Origin: an uncultured Gemmiger sp.
Lineage (GTDB): Bacteria > Bacillota > Clostridia > Oscillospirales > Ruminococcaceae
Length of the DNA: 50,924 nt
Direction: 5' to 3'
Assembly: GCA_949295035.1 (NCBI GenBank)
Contig: CASFJO010000096.1
Location: 1 to 50,924, forward strand
The translations under genes were made by a program, and so were the position numbers. The notes under the pieces were generated by a model, which was not told the origin of the DNA, made no database searches, and saw nothing but the letters and a program-made list of their open reading frames with translations. Shown one piece after another: positions 1 to 7,091 of the stretch (the stretch's first letter is position 1; every line of letters begins with the position of its first letter).

Positions 1-1
1 A

Positions 2-334
2 CTAAACGAGGCCGTAATCAAGAACGAACTCAAGGAACTTGTGCGTGGGAGCGTAGAGGAAACTCTCAACGAGCTGCTGGAGACTGAGGCTCAAAAGCTG
101 ACCCAGGCGGCCCGGTACGAGCGTAATGAGCAGCGCCAGGGATACCGCAGCGGCCACTACAGCCGCAATCTTACCACCACTTCCGGGGATGTTACCCTCA
201 AGGTACCCAAGCTCAAAGGGATCTCCTTCGAGACCGCCATCATTGAGCGGTATCGCCGCCGGGAGAGCAGCGTGGAGGAAGCCCTCATTGAGATGTACCT
301 GGCAGGCGTATCCGTCCGGCGCGTGGAGGACATA
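2..334 (+). pseudogene. IS256-family transposase, truncated fragment
   Basis: The frame is open from base 2, so the true start lies left of the window. The residues match the N-terminal part of IS256 (mutator-type) transposases: RYERNEQRQGYRSGHY, then TLKVPKLKG, then IIERYRRRESSVEEALIEMY, and GVSVRRVEDI at the end. After VEDI the match stops at about base 334. The following bases read as the 3' part of a MATE pump gene on the other strand, and the run-on frame ends in unrelated residues at 493. The DDE catalytic domain is missing, so this copy cannot transpose by itself. It is probably the relic of a deletion between an IS256 copy and the pump gene. Confidence 0.85.
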
Positions 335-1617
335 TTCAGCCAGATACCATCCAGTCCAAAGTTCCAGAGCGCACCAAGCATAATAACCGGGAACACAAGT
401 GCTACGCACACTGACAGAATCGTTGCCTGCATTGGCTTTTCGATAGCAGCAAGAAAGCTCTGTGCTGAAATGGAAAACCATCGAACAAGATAGGTTAAAC
501 TAAACAGTTGCAGGGCTCGGGTAGATAGTTCAAGTAATCTGATTTCTTCTGCATCAACAAAGAGCGACGCAATGGTTCCAGAGAAAAAGAACATTATTGC
601 AGTTGCCGTAATACTAACAACACCTGCTCCGATGTAGCCACATCGAGCGATCTTTTTTACTCTGTCATGTTTTTCTGCTCCCCAGTTGAAACCGATAGCG
701 GGAGCAAGGGAATCGCTCATACCATAAATTAACGGCTGACACATATCGCTTGCGTACATCAGGACAGAGTATGCTGCAACTGCTGTTGTTCCGCCGCCTT
801 CACCAAGAACCTTTATACCAAGTGTCATAAGGGAAATATTTATAAGGATCGAGGTGACTCGACCAGCAATATTATTAAGGAAAGTGGGAAAGCCACAAGC
901 TGCAATCTCTCTCAACATTCCGGCACTGAACTTTGGTTTTACGAACTTCAATAGTGCTTTGCCACGAACAAATGGAATCATCGCCATGAATGAACACAAA
1001 CAAAAAGAAATACAGGTAGCAAGAGCTGAACCAACTACATCCATCTCCAGACCAATCAAAAAGAAAACCAAGAGTCCAATAGTTGCCACATTGGAAAAAA
1101 TATTGATGAACATACTTGTCTTAACATATCCGCTAATACGCAAATAGTTATCCATTGCAAAGAAAACTGTAGTCAGTGGGCTGCACAGCGCATAAGTACG
1201 AATATATTTGGATGCCGTATATAAAAGGTTATCATCTGCGCCCATGAGTCTTGCCAGCGGCTCAGCGGCAAAGAACATGATTGTTCCCATAATCACGGAT
1301 GCAATCAGAATCAAAATAATCGAACAAGAGAAAATATTGTTTGCAGTCTTTTCGTCTTTTTTCCCAAGAGCGATGGAAATCGGCACCGATGCACCAACAC
1401 CTACCAGATCAGCAATCGAGAAATTGATCATAACAATAGGCATTGCAATATTGACCGCCGCAAATGCGACTTCGCCCAATTTCTGTCCGATAAAAATACC
1501 TTCAAAAATGCTGTATATCGACATAGCGAACATACTGACCATGCCGGGCAACGCTACTGTGAAAAATAACCTCCACGGCGAAAGCGTAGAAAACATAGTT
1601 TTGGAATCCATTTTCAT
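334..1617 (-). pseudogene. MATE-family multidrug/sodium antiporter, 3' end lost
   Basis: This is a 12-helix-type MATE exporter, which would pump drugs or metabolites across the membrane using an ion gradient. Visible family features are the N-terminal PWRLFFTVALPGMVSM helix, the repeated hydrophobic segments and the late GLDGIWL motif. About 428 native residues remain. After GLDGIWLN the frame runs into antisense IS256 sequence and stops at 157, so the last few tens of residues are replaced by junk. The start at 1617 follows a GGAGG site 11 bases upstream; a second ATG lies at 1611. It sits 7 bases after the cytidylate-kinase-like gene and was probably co-transcribed with it. Loss of the C-terminal end makes function doubtful but not excluded. 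Confidence 0.8.
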
Positions 1618-1624
1618 TTTTTGC

Positions 1625-2239
1625 TTATTCCTCCGAATACCAACGCTCAATATATTCCAGAATACCAGATACGAGCGGCTTTATTTCTTTCCCAGATGTA
1701 TTGACGCAAAGATGATAGCCCGATGCCTCGCCCCACTTTTTATCAGTGAACATTTTTCTGTATGAAGCACGCCTTTTATCAATATCACGGCATTTGCGAA
1801 GCATTTCCCTGTCGGTCAGATTCTCATCTGCTTTAGCTCTTGCATGACAGCGTTTCAGCTTGGATTCTTCATCCGCACAAACGAAGATACTAAAAGGCTT
1901 CTGATCGGCAAGTATCACATCTGCAGCTCTGCCGATGATTACACAGCTTCCTTCGCTTGCGAGCTTCCTGATTAGATCATGCTGGGATGCCATGATTTGA
2001 GTAGATTGCATAATGGAATAATTGGGTCTATAAAAACCTCTTGCAATGGTAGAGGGATAAAATGCGCTGATATTCTGTCCCGCAACATTGGACACATAGG
2101 TTTTGTCCAGATTTTCTTTCTCTGCTACCATTTCAATGATCTGCTGATCGTAGCAAGGTACTCCCAATTCTTCTGCAAGACGCTTACCCAACTCTCGTCC
2201 ACCGCTGCCAAACTCACGGCTGATCGTAATAATCCTCAT
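1625..2239 (-). CDS. cytidylate kinase-like family protein
   Basis: The protein has 204 residues. MRIITISREFGSGGRELG opens it, and the GSGGRELG stretch is the glycine-rich nucleotide-binding loop typical of the cytidylate-kinase-like family, which differs from canonical Cmk. The start at 2239 is preceded by AGAAAGGAAA; the longer frame back to 2287 lacks a ribosome site. The family is often annotated as a nucleotide kinase, but its substrate is not established and the true cmk is presumably elsewhere. It lies downstream of marR and of a structured leader, and directly upstream of the MATE gene. This suggests a drug- or metabolite-response cassette. Its AT-richer sequence resembles its neighbours and not the core genome to the right. 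Confidence 0.8.
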   Translation of the reverse strand: MRIITISREFGSGGRELGKRLAEELGVPCYDQQIIEMVAEKENLDKTYVSNVAGQNISAFYPSTIARGFYRPNYSIMQSTQIMASQHDLIRKLASEGSCVIIGRAADVILADQKPFSIFVCADEESKLKRCHARAKADENLTDREMLRKCRDIDKRRASYRKMFTDKKWGEASGYHLCVNTSGKEIKPLVSGILEYIERWYSEE

Positions 2240-2255
2240 AATTATTTCCTTTCTA

Positions 2256-2382
2256 CATAAAAATTGCCCGATTATTTCAAAAGGCAATACCTTTCGTCCT
2301 AACCGGGCTCACCCGACATCTTCCAATCGACAGAGAGTCATTGACTCCTACACTACGGTGCGCTGTCCTCCGATGACAAGTA
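2256..2382 (-). promoter_or_regulatory. structured leader with attenuator-like terminator upstream of kinase-MATE
   Basis: Reading the minus strand from 2382, several helices can be drawn: ATCG..ACAG pairing with CTGTCGAT, a GAGTC/GACTC hairpin, and a CGGG-TGAG-CCCG hairpin enclosed by GTC/GAC. Then ATTGCC (2288-2283) pairs with GGCAAT (2268-2263), followed directly by TTTTTA, which has the form of an intrinsic terminator. An alternative hairpin, AAAGG-tattg-CCTTT, uses the same 5' arm and could act as an antiterminator. This architecture fits a riboswitch or other attenuator controlling the kinase and pump genes. I could not match it to a known riboswitch class by eye. Confidence 0.45.
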
Positions 2383-2835
2383 TTATTCAGTTTCTAAAAA
2401 CTTTCGCAGAAGTGAGCAGCGCTTCTGCGTTAACTCCACAAATTGCTTGTTTTCTTCATCACTTAATGCGGCAAAAACATTATTCTCCGCTTGTTTCAAT
2501 GGCACAATAATCTGTTCTGCCATATCCTTACCCCTTTCGGTGAAGACGATATTTTTACTCTTCCGATTGCCAGGAATAGCCACTAACTCAATGATGCCTT
2601 GCTGCTCCAAACCTTTCAGTGCAGAATTGATTGTCTGACGGCTAAAAAACCAACAACTGCATAAATCCGCTTGTGTAACACTGTCATTCAAATCATATAT
2701 GGCGTAGAGAATCCACAATGCAGCATCGGACAGATTGTGTCGGAGAGCGTAGGTATGGTAAAGATCATCTATCTCCTTATCACATTGATTAAGCTGTGAA
2801 GCATAATCGCTGTAACTATCCATTCCAACACTCAT
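2383..2835 (-). CDS. MarR-family transcriptional regulator
   Basis: This 150-residue protein has the MarR winged-helix layout. The segment ILYAIYDLNDSVTQADLC is followed by the recognition helix SRQTINSALKGLEQQGII and the wing NRKSKNIVFTERGKDMA, then a C-terminal dimerisation helix. MarR proteins usually repress nearby efflux genes and release DNA on binding a phenolic or drug-like ligand. The start at 2835 has GGAGG seven bases upstream; other ATGs at 2874 and 2823 fit less well. A strong promoter lies just upstream and the kinase and MATE genes follow on the same strand, so it is probably their regulator. That role is inferred from position. Confidence 0.85.
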   Translation of the reverse strand: MSVGMDSYSDYASQLNQCDKEIDDLYHTYALRHNLSDAALWILYAIYDLNDSVTQADLCSCWFFSRQTINSALKGLEQQGIIELVAIPGNRKSKNIVFTERGKDMAEQIIVPLKQAENNVFAALSDEENKQFVELTQKRCSLLRKFLETE

Positions 2836-2879
2836 ACCGTTACCTCCGAGTAAAGATTGTCCGTAATCGTACAAAATAT

Positions 2880-2908
2880 ATTATAATCCGAAATGGGATA
2901 AAAGTCAA
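2880..2908 (-). promoter_or_regulatory. sigma-A type promoter for marR
   Basis: On the minus strand, TTGACT (2908-2903) and TATAAT (2885-2880) are separated by 17 bases. They lie about 45 bases upstream of the marR start. Confidence 0.75.
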
Positions 2909-2929
2909 TAGGATTCACAAAAAAGTAAC

Positions 2930-2963
2930 AAAAATTGCCCGCAGGATTTCTCTCACGGGCAAA
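2930..2963 (-). terminator. intrinsic terminator after the DUF6061-like gene
   Basis: On the minus strand a 7-bp stem, TTGCCCG (2962-2956) with CGGGCAA (2941-2935), is followed by a run of T. It insulates rlmD and its small downstream gene from marR. Confidence 0.7.
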
Positions 2964-2970
2964 TTGTTGG

Positions 2971-3219
2971 TTAGCTATCAAGCGGTTTGTATTCAGTTAC
3001 AGTTTTCAGATATGTTTCGGAATCACCGTTCAAAATGAGGTCAGCATACTCCAATGGAGCGTTGTAGATTAGATAGTCAAGCTCTGACCGCTGATACTTA
3101 TTGTCGGCAACTTCGTTCTCAACAGCAATGGTATCAATCGCAATCATGCTGCCATCGGTGAATTTCAGTTCCACACAAGCAGTATCCATGTTAAACTCAC
3201 AAGAAATCAAATGCGTCAT
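2971..3219 (-). CDS. small DUF6061-like protein
   Basis: An 82-residue acidic protein with no membrane segment or signal peptide. It begins MTHLISCEFNMDTACVELKF and contains an IDTIAVENEV stretch. It resembles the small DUF6061 proteins common in clostridial mobile elements; that assignment is from memory of the family and has no known function attached. A GGAGG site lies in the 11-base gap after the rlmD stop, so it is translated from the same message as rlmD. Together with the foreign tail of rlmD it appears to mark the inner edge of an integrated element. Base composition is AT-rich like the region to its left. Confidence 0.6.
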   Translation of the reverse strand: MTHLISCEFNMDTACVELKFTDGSMIAIDTIAVENEVADNKYQRSELDYLIYNAPLEYADLILNGDSETYLKTVTEYKPLDS

Positions 3220-3230
3220 ATCCGCCCTCC

Positions 3231-4667
3231 TTAAATCATGCCGAAGTGCGTCAATGCCTCCTTGATTGCTTTTTCTTTATCCGGCGGGCATTGGGGCTGT
3301 TTAGCGTCCTCTGACTTCGGCTTATTGTAGTTTTCACGCTCGATGATACCGCACTTCTGCTTTACCTGTGCGATATATAAGCTGCTAACTTTCAAGCCGC
3401 TATGCTCCAGCACATAATCCTTGATTTCTTGGTAGGTAGCTTTCTTCTCCGCATCGGTCAAATCCAGCTCGTCCATATCCAAGTTTATCTCGATATGTTG
3501 CTTCGCATTAAGTTTGGACAATAAACATACCGTTTCCACATGTTCTGTATGCGGAAACATATCCACCGGGATGGCCCGGATCATCCGGTATCCCTCCCGG
3601 GCCAACAGGGCGATGTCCCGGGCCTGGGTAGCGGGATCGCAGGAAATGTACACCACCCGTGGCGGCGCCAGCCGGCCCAGCGCCGCCAGAAATTCCGGTG
3701 TGCTGCCGGAACGGGGAGGGTCAAGAAAAACCGTGTCCGGGGCGATGTGTTCGCCGGCCAGACGGTTCAGATACGCGCCGGCGTCGGCACAGACGAACCG
3801 GGCGTTTTGTATATGGTTTCGGCGGGCGTTTGCCTGGGCGTCCCGCACGGCGGCAGCGTTCAGTTCCACACCCAGGACCTGCCTGGCCTGGCCGGCCGCG
3901 GCAAGACCGATGGTACCGGTACCGCAGTAAGCATCCAGCACCGTCTCCTTTCCGGTGAGGTTGGCTTCCCGGATCGCCAGTTCATACAGGCGCTGTGTCT
4001 GGCGGGGATTCACCTGATAAAAGGAGACCGGAGAGATGCGAAACCGCAGCCCGCACAACGTATCCTCGATATATCCGGCCCCGAAGAGGATCCGGCATTT
4101 TTCTCCCAGTACCATACCGGTGGGGCGGGGATTGACGTTTTGCACCAGGGTGGTCAGCCCGGGGCAAAGTTCCCGCACGCGGGCCGCGAACCGCCGGCTG
4201 CCCGGCAGTATATCCGGCCCGGTGACCACGGTGACCATCTGCTGCCCGGTAAACAGCCCCTGCCGTACCTGCACGTGGCGGAGCAGTCCGGTACGCCGAG
4301 CCGGATCGAAGGCGGTGTAGCGGCATTCCCGCGCCGCCTGCAGAACGGCCTGTATGGCCTGTTCCGCCCGGCGATCCTGCAGCGGGCAGGTGGTGGCAGG
4401 CAGTACGCGCCGGCTGCCTTGCACATAAAGGCCGCATACAAGCCCCTGCCGCGGGTCTGTCGTAAAGCTGGCGGTCACCTTGCAGCGGTAACGCCAGGGG
4501 TCCTCCATCCCCACAATGGGCTGAACAGGCCCCCATTTTTCCAGCAGTCGGCGGGCAAACGATTGCTTGCGCGCCAGCTGTTCCGGATAGGGCATGGCGA
4601 GAAGCTGGCATCCGCCGCATCCCTTGCGCAGCAGGGGGCAGGATGATTTGTGCAGATCTTGGTTCAT
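3231..4667 (-). CDS. rlmD: 23S rRNA (uracil-C5)-methyltransferase RlmD/RumA with foreign C-terminal tail
   Basis: This SAM-dependent enzyme methylates a uridine of 23S rRNA. The N-terminal iron-sulfur cysteines are C10, C17 and C20, with a fourth in TTCPLQ. The SAM motif is DAYCGTGTIGLAAA, the catalytic region FLDPPRSGS, and the nucleophile lies in YISCDPATQ. The usual family end is reached at HVETVCLLSK, about residue 385. A further roughly 93-residue, AT-rich, charged tail follows, ending EALTHFGMI. Such tails appear where integrative elements insert into the 3' end of rumA-type genes and restore the frame, so the tail is probably element-encoded. Start at 4667 follows GGAG at a five-base spacing. 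Activity is expected to be retained. Confidence 0.9.
   Translation of the reverse strand: MNQDLHKSSCPLLRKGCGGCQLLAMPYPEQLARKQSFARRLLEKWGPVQPIVGMEDPWRYRCKVTASFTTDPRQGLVCGLYVQGSRRVLPATTCPLQDRRAEQAIQAVLQAARECRYTAFDPARRTGLLRHVQVRQGLFTGQQMVTVVTGPDILPGSRRFAARVRELCPGLTTLVQNVNPRPTGMVLGEKCRILFGAGYIEDTLCGLRFRISPVSFYQVNPRQTQRLYELAIREANLTGKETVLDAYCGTGTIGLAAAGQARQVLGVELNAAAVRDAQANARRNHIQNARFVCADAGAYLNRLAGEHIAPDTVFLDPPRSGSTPEFLAALGRLAPPRVVYISCDPATQARDIALLAREGYRMIRAIPVDMFPHTEHVETVCLLSKLNAKQHIEINLDMDELDLTDAEKKATYQEIKDYVLEHSGLKVSSLYIAQVKQKCGIIERENYNKPKSEDAKQPQCPPDKEKAIKEALTHFGMI
3510..3542 (-). other. probable integration junction (att site) in the 3' end of rlmD
   Basis: The codons for the conserved RlmD end HVETVCLLSK occupy 3542-3513. 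Left of this, composition becomes AT-rich and the protein no longer resembles the family. This matches known use of the rumA/rlmD 3' end as an attachment site by integrative conjugative elements. The partner repeat and the recombinase would lie left of the window. Confidence 0.5.
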
Positions 4668-4759
4668 GGTTTCTCCTCATATTATGTAAGGGCGGGTCGG
4701 CGCCCTTTGTGCCAACAGCGCGTCCGGGGTACGGCTGCCCCGCTCGCCTGAAAAAGTTG

Positions 4760-4788
4760 TATATTGGTAGTGTAGCAAAATCCGTAAA
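4760..4788 (-). promoter_or_regulatory. possible promoter for rlmD
   Basis: On the minus strand TTTACG (4788-4783) and AATATA (4765-4760) lie 17 bases apart, about 95 bases before the rlmD start. Both boxes are weak matches. The rest of the 4668-4811 gap shows nothing clear. Confidence 0.3.
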
Positions 4789-4811
4789 AAAATGGTAGTG
4801 CCGGGCGGGGA

Positions 4812-5537
4812 TTATTTTTCTGAAGTGGGGGACGGGTCGATGTTTTCCTGCTCGATCTGCGTGTACAGGTATTGCAGCGCGTCGCTCAAGGTGCCCATCT
4901 GGTCAATCAGCCCCTCTTTAACGGCGCGTTCGCCGGTGAGAACGGTGCCTACATCCATCACCAGTTCTCCGGTGCGCATCATCAGCTGGTTGAAACGCCG
5001 GGCGGAGATGCCCGAGTGCCCGGCAACGAAGCCGGTGATCCGCTGCTGCATCTGCTCAAAGTAGCGCAGGGTCTGCGGCACCCCCAATACCAGGCCGGAA
5101 TGGCGTACGGGGTGCAGGGTCATGGTGGCGGTGGGTACGATAAAACTGCGCCGGGCGCTCACCGCCAGCGGGATGCCGATCGAGTGCCCGCCGCCCAATA
5201 CCAGGGTGGCGCTTGGCTTGGTGATGCCGCTGATCAGTTCCGCCAGCGCCAGGCCGGCCTCCACATCGCCGCCCACCGTGTTCAGGATCACAAGAAGCCC
5301 TTCCACTTCCGGGTCTTCCTGGATCGCCACAAGCTGAGGGATCACATGTTCGTAGCGAGTGGTTTTCTGGCCTTGCCCCGCCGCCACATGCCCCTCGATG
5401 GTGCCGACCACCGTAAGGCAATGGATGGCATGCGGGCCGCGCGTGCGCAGCACAGAGCCCATCTCCCGGATATACTGCTGTTCCAGCTGGTCCAGATTCT
5501 CCTCTGTATTTTCGAAACGTTCCTGTTCCTGCCGCAT
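4812..5537 (-). CDS. ClpP-family serine protease, TepA-like
   Basis: This 241-residue protein has the ClpP/crotonase fold. The LNTVGGDVEAGLALAELI segment is followed by the nucleophile motif GGGHSIGIPLA with S119 and by the histidine motif TLHPVRHSG with H142. It has a charged N-terminal extension instead of a ClpP propeptide. Bacillus TepA, a related soluble protein, was linked to protein export and spore protein turnover, while clostridial copies are mostly uncharacterised. No transmembrane segments are evident, so a cytoplasmic location is likely. Start at 5537 follows GGGAGG at seven bases. It is divergent from rex across a 183-base gap. Confidence 0.8.
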   Translation of the reverse strand: MRQEQERFENTEENLDQLEQQYIREMGSVLRTRGPHAIHCLTVVGTIEGHVAAGQGQKTTRYEHVIPQLVAIQEDPEVEGLLVILNTVGGDVEAGLALAELISGITKPSATLVLGGGHSIGIPLAVSARRSFIVPTATMTLHPVRHSGLVLGVPQTLRYFEQMQQRITGFVAGHSGISARRFNQLMMRTGELVMDVGTVLTGERAVKEGLIDQMGTLSDALQYLYTQIEQENIDPSPTSEK

Positions 5538-5585
5538 GAAATTGCCTCCCGAATCTGCAGTTTTGCGTCCTTTTGCCGGCCGCCG

Positions 5586-5613
5586 AATCTAGTGTTCCAT
5601 GCCGGTTTGCCAA
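5586..5613 (-). promoter_or_regulatory. possible promoter for the tepA-like gene
   Basis: On the minus strand TTGGCA (5613-5608) and TAGATT (5591-5586) are 16 bases apart, about 50 bases upstream of the start codon. Confidence 0.4.
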
Positions 5614-5638
5614 TTATGCCTTCCCGCGGAAAGAACAT

Positions 5639-5666
5639 TTGACAAGCGCCGTTTCAGACGTATAAT
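5639..5666 (+). promoter_or_regulatory. sigma-A type promoter for rex
   Basis: TTGACA (5639-5644) and TATAAT (5661-5666) are both consensus, with a 16-base spacer. They lie 55 bases before the rex start. I saw no convincing Rex operator palindrome next to it. Confidence 0.8.
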
Positions 5667-5720
5667 AAAGATATTGATACAATTTCCACAGAAATTTATC
5701 CGGGAAGGGATGGTTGGTTC

Positions 5721-6362
5721 ATGTCTACCCAGGGCAAGGTTTCGCTGCCGGTGATCAAACGTCTGCCCAAGTACTACCGGTATCTGAACAATATGCAGCG
5801 CAGCGGCATTACCAAAGTGTCCTCCAGCGAGTTGGCGCGCGTCATGGGGACCACAGCTTCGCAGGTGCGCCAGGATTTCAATTGCTTTGGCGGGTTTGGG
5901 CAGCAGGGGATCGGCTACAATGTGGAGGTCCTGCTGGCGGAACTCAGCAAGCTGCTGTTTGGCGACGGTACGCTGATCCCCACCATTTTGATCGGTACCG
6001 GCCGTTTGGGCACCGCCGTCTCCAGCTTTCTCACCCGCGATACCAACGGATATAAACTGATCGGCGCATTTGACGCCAGCGAGGAAAAGGTGGGCCGGAT
6101 GCTGCTGGGCGAGATCCCGGTACGCCATGTTCGGGAACTGGAAAATTTCTGCCGCGCCGAACATCCGGAGGTGGCGGTCCTCTGTGTGCCCCGTGAAGGC
6201 GCCAAAGAGCTGTCCTCCACCCTTGTGGAGTTGGGCATTCGCGGTTTCTGGAACTTCAGCCACTACGATCTGTCGGTGCCGTATCCCGATGTAACGGTGG
6301 AGAACGTGCACCTGGGCGACAGTCTGATGAGCCTGGGATACCGTCTGCGCAACGACAGCTGA
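5721..6362 (+). CDS. rex: redox-sensing transcriptional repressor Rex
   Basis: Rex senses the NADH/NAD+ ratio and represses fermentation and redox-balancing genes until NADH rises. The 213-residue protein has an N-terminal winged helix (about residues 10-75) containing the conserved ASQVRQDFNCFGGFG segment. The Rossmann domain follows, with the loop GTGRLGTA at 92-99 in place of the commoner GxGNLG form, and ends in a swapped C-terminal helix. Start ATG at 5721 is preceded by a GGGAAGGGATGG stretch. It is followed 20 bases later by thymidine kinase and likely shares its message. Length and domain order are normal for the family. Confidence 0.95.
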   Translation: MSTQGKVSLPVIKRLPKYYRYLNNMQRSGITKVSSSELARVMGTTASQVRQDFNCFGGFGQQGIGYNVEVLLAELSKLLFGDGTLIPTILIGTGRLGTAVSSFLTRDTNGYKLIGAFDASEEKVGRMLLGEIPVRHVRELENFCRAEHPEVAVLCVPREGAKELSSTLVELGIRGFWNFSHYDLSVPYPDVTVENVHLGDSLMSLGYRLRNDS

Positions 6363-6382
6363 GAAAGGACCGTTTCGGCAAC

Positions 6383-7000
6383 ATGGCAAAACTGTATTTT
6401 CGCTATGGCGCGATGAACAGCGGCAAAAGTACCGCCCTGATGCAGGTGGCATATAACTATGAAGAACGGGGGATGCGGGTCCTCGTTATCAAACCCAGCG
6501 TGGATACGAAGGGCGGCGACCGGCTGGTCAGCCGCCTGGGGGTCACCCGCAAGGTGGATTTGTCAGTGCCCCGGGAAATGAACGTGCTGGAGGCGGTCCG
6601 CCAGGAATCCGCCCGTTCTCCGCTTGCCTGCGTGCTGGCGGATGAGAGTCAGTTTTTCACCCCTGAACAGGCCGAACAACTGTTTATGGTCACAGTGGAA
6701 CTGAACATCCCAGTGATCTGCTATGGCCTGCGCACCGACTTTTCCCTGCAGGGATTTCCCGGTTCCACCCGCCTGCTGGAATTGGCCCACGCCATTGAAG
6801 AGATGAAAACCATCTGCACCTGCGGGCGCAAAGCGATCTGCAATGGGCGTAAGGTCAACGGGGAGTTCGTCTTTGAAGGCGCGCAGGTGGCCATCGATCA
6901 GGAAAACAGCGTGCAATACCAGAGCCTGTGCCCCCAGTGCTATTTTTCGGCCCGGCGGGCGTTTTACGAGAGAAAAGAGCGGGCAAATCGGCAGGCGTGA
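6383..7000 (+). CDS. tdk: thymidine kinase
   Basis: This enzyme phosphorylates thymidine to dTMP in the salvage pathway. The 205-residue protein has the type II thymidine kinase layout: P-loop GAMNSGKST at 9-17, DESQFF at 87-92, and a C-terminal zinc lasso with C145, C147, C183 and C186. The first cysteine pair is C-x-C where Bacillus-type enzymes have C-x2-C. It follows rex by 20 bases with an AGAAAGGA ribosome site. A strong hairpin begins 19 bases after its stop. It complements the nucleoside uptake genes at the other end of the window. Confidence 0.95.
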   Translation: MAKLYFRYGAMNSGKSTALMQVAYNYEERGMRVLVIKPSVDTKGGDRLVSRLGVTRKVDLSVPREMNVLEAVRQESARSPLACVLADESQFFTPEQAEQLFMVTVELNIPVICYGLRTDFSLQGFPGSTRLLELAHAIEEMKTICTCGRKAICNGRKVNGEFVFEGAQVAIDQENSVQYQSLCPQCYFSARRAFYERKERANRQA

Positions 7001-7019
7001 ATCCTGCCGATCCAAACAG

Positions 7020-7051
7020 AAAGGCCGACGTGCAAACGTTGGCCTTTCCTT
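7020..7051 (+). terminator. terminator-like hairpin after tdk
   Basis: AAAGGCC-g-ACGT (7020-7031) pairs with ACGT-t-GGCCTTT (7036-7047), followed by CCTTGT. The stem is strong but the U-run is poor. Confidence 0.55.
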
Positions 7052-7091
7052 GTCTGATCCCAGCCGTCGTCGGCGGAGGAAGGAACACAAC

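Noticed and set aside
157-1650. Open frame of 497 codons as one intact MATE protein
   Set aside because: Its last 59 codons are antisense to the IS256 transposase and do not resemble MATE proteins; the pump is truncated.
5640-5720. Rex autoregulatory operator
   Set aside because: No good TTGTTAA-type or TTGTGAA-type inverted repeat was found between the rex promoter and start codon.
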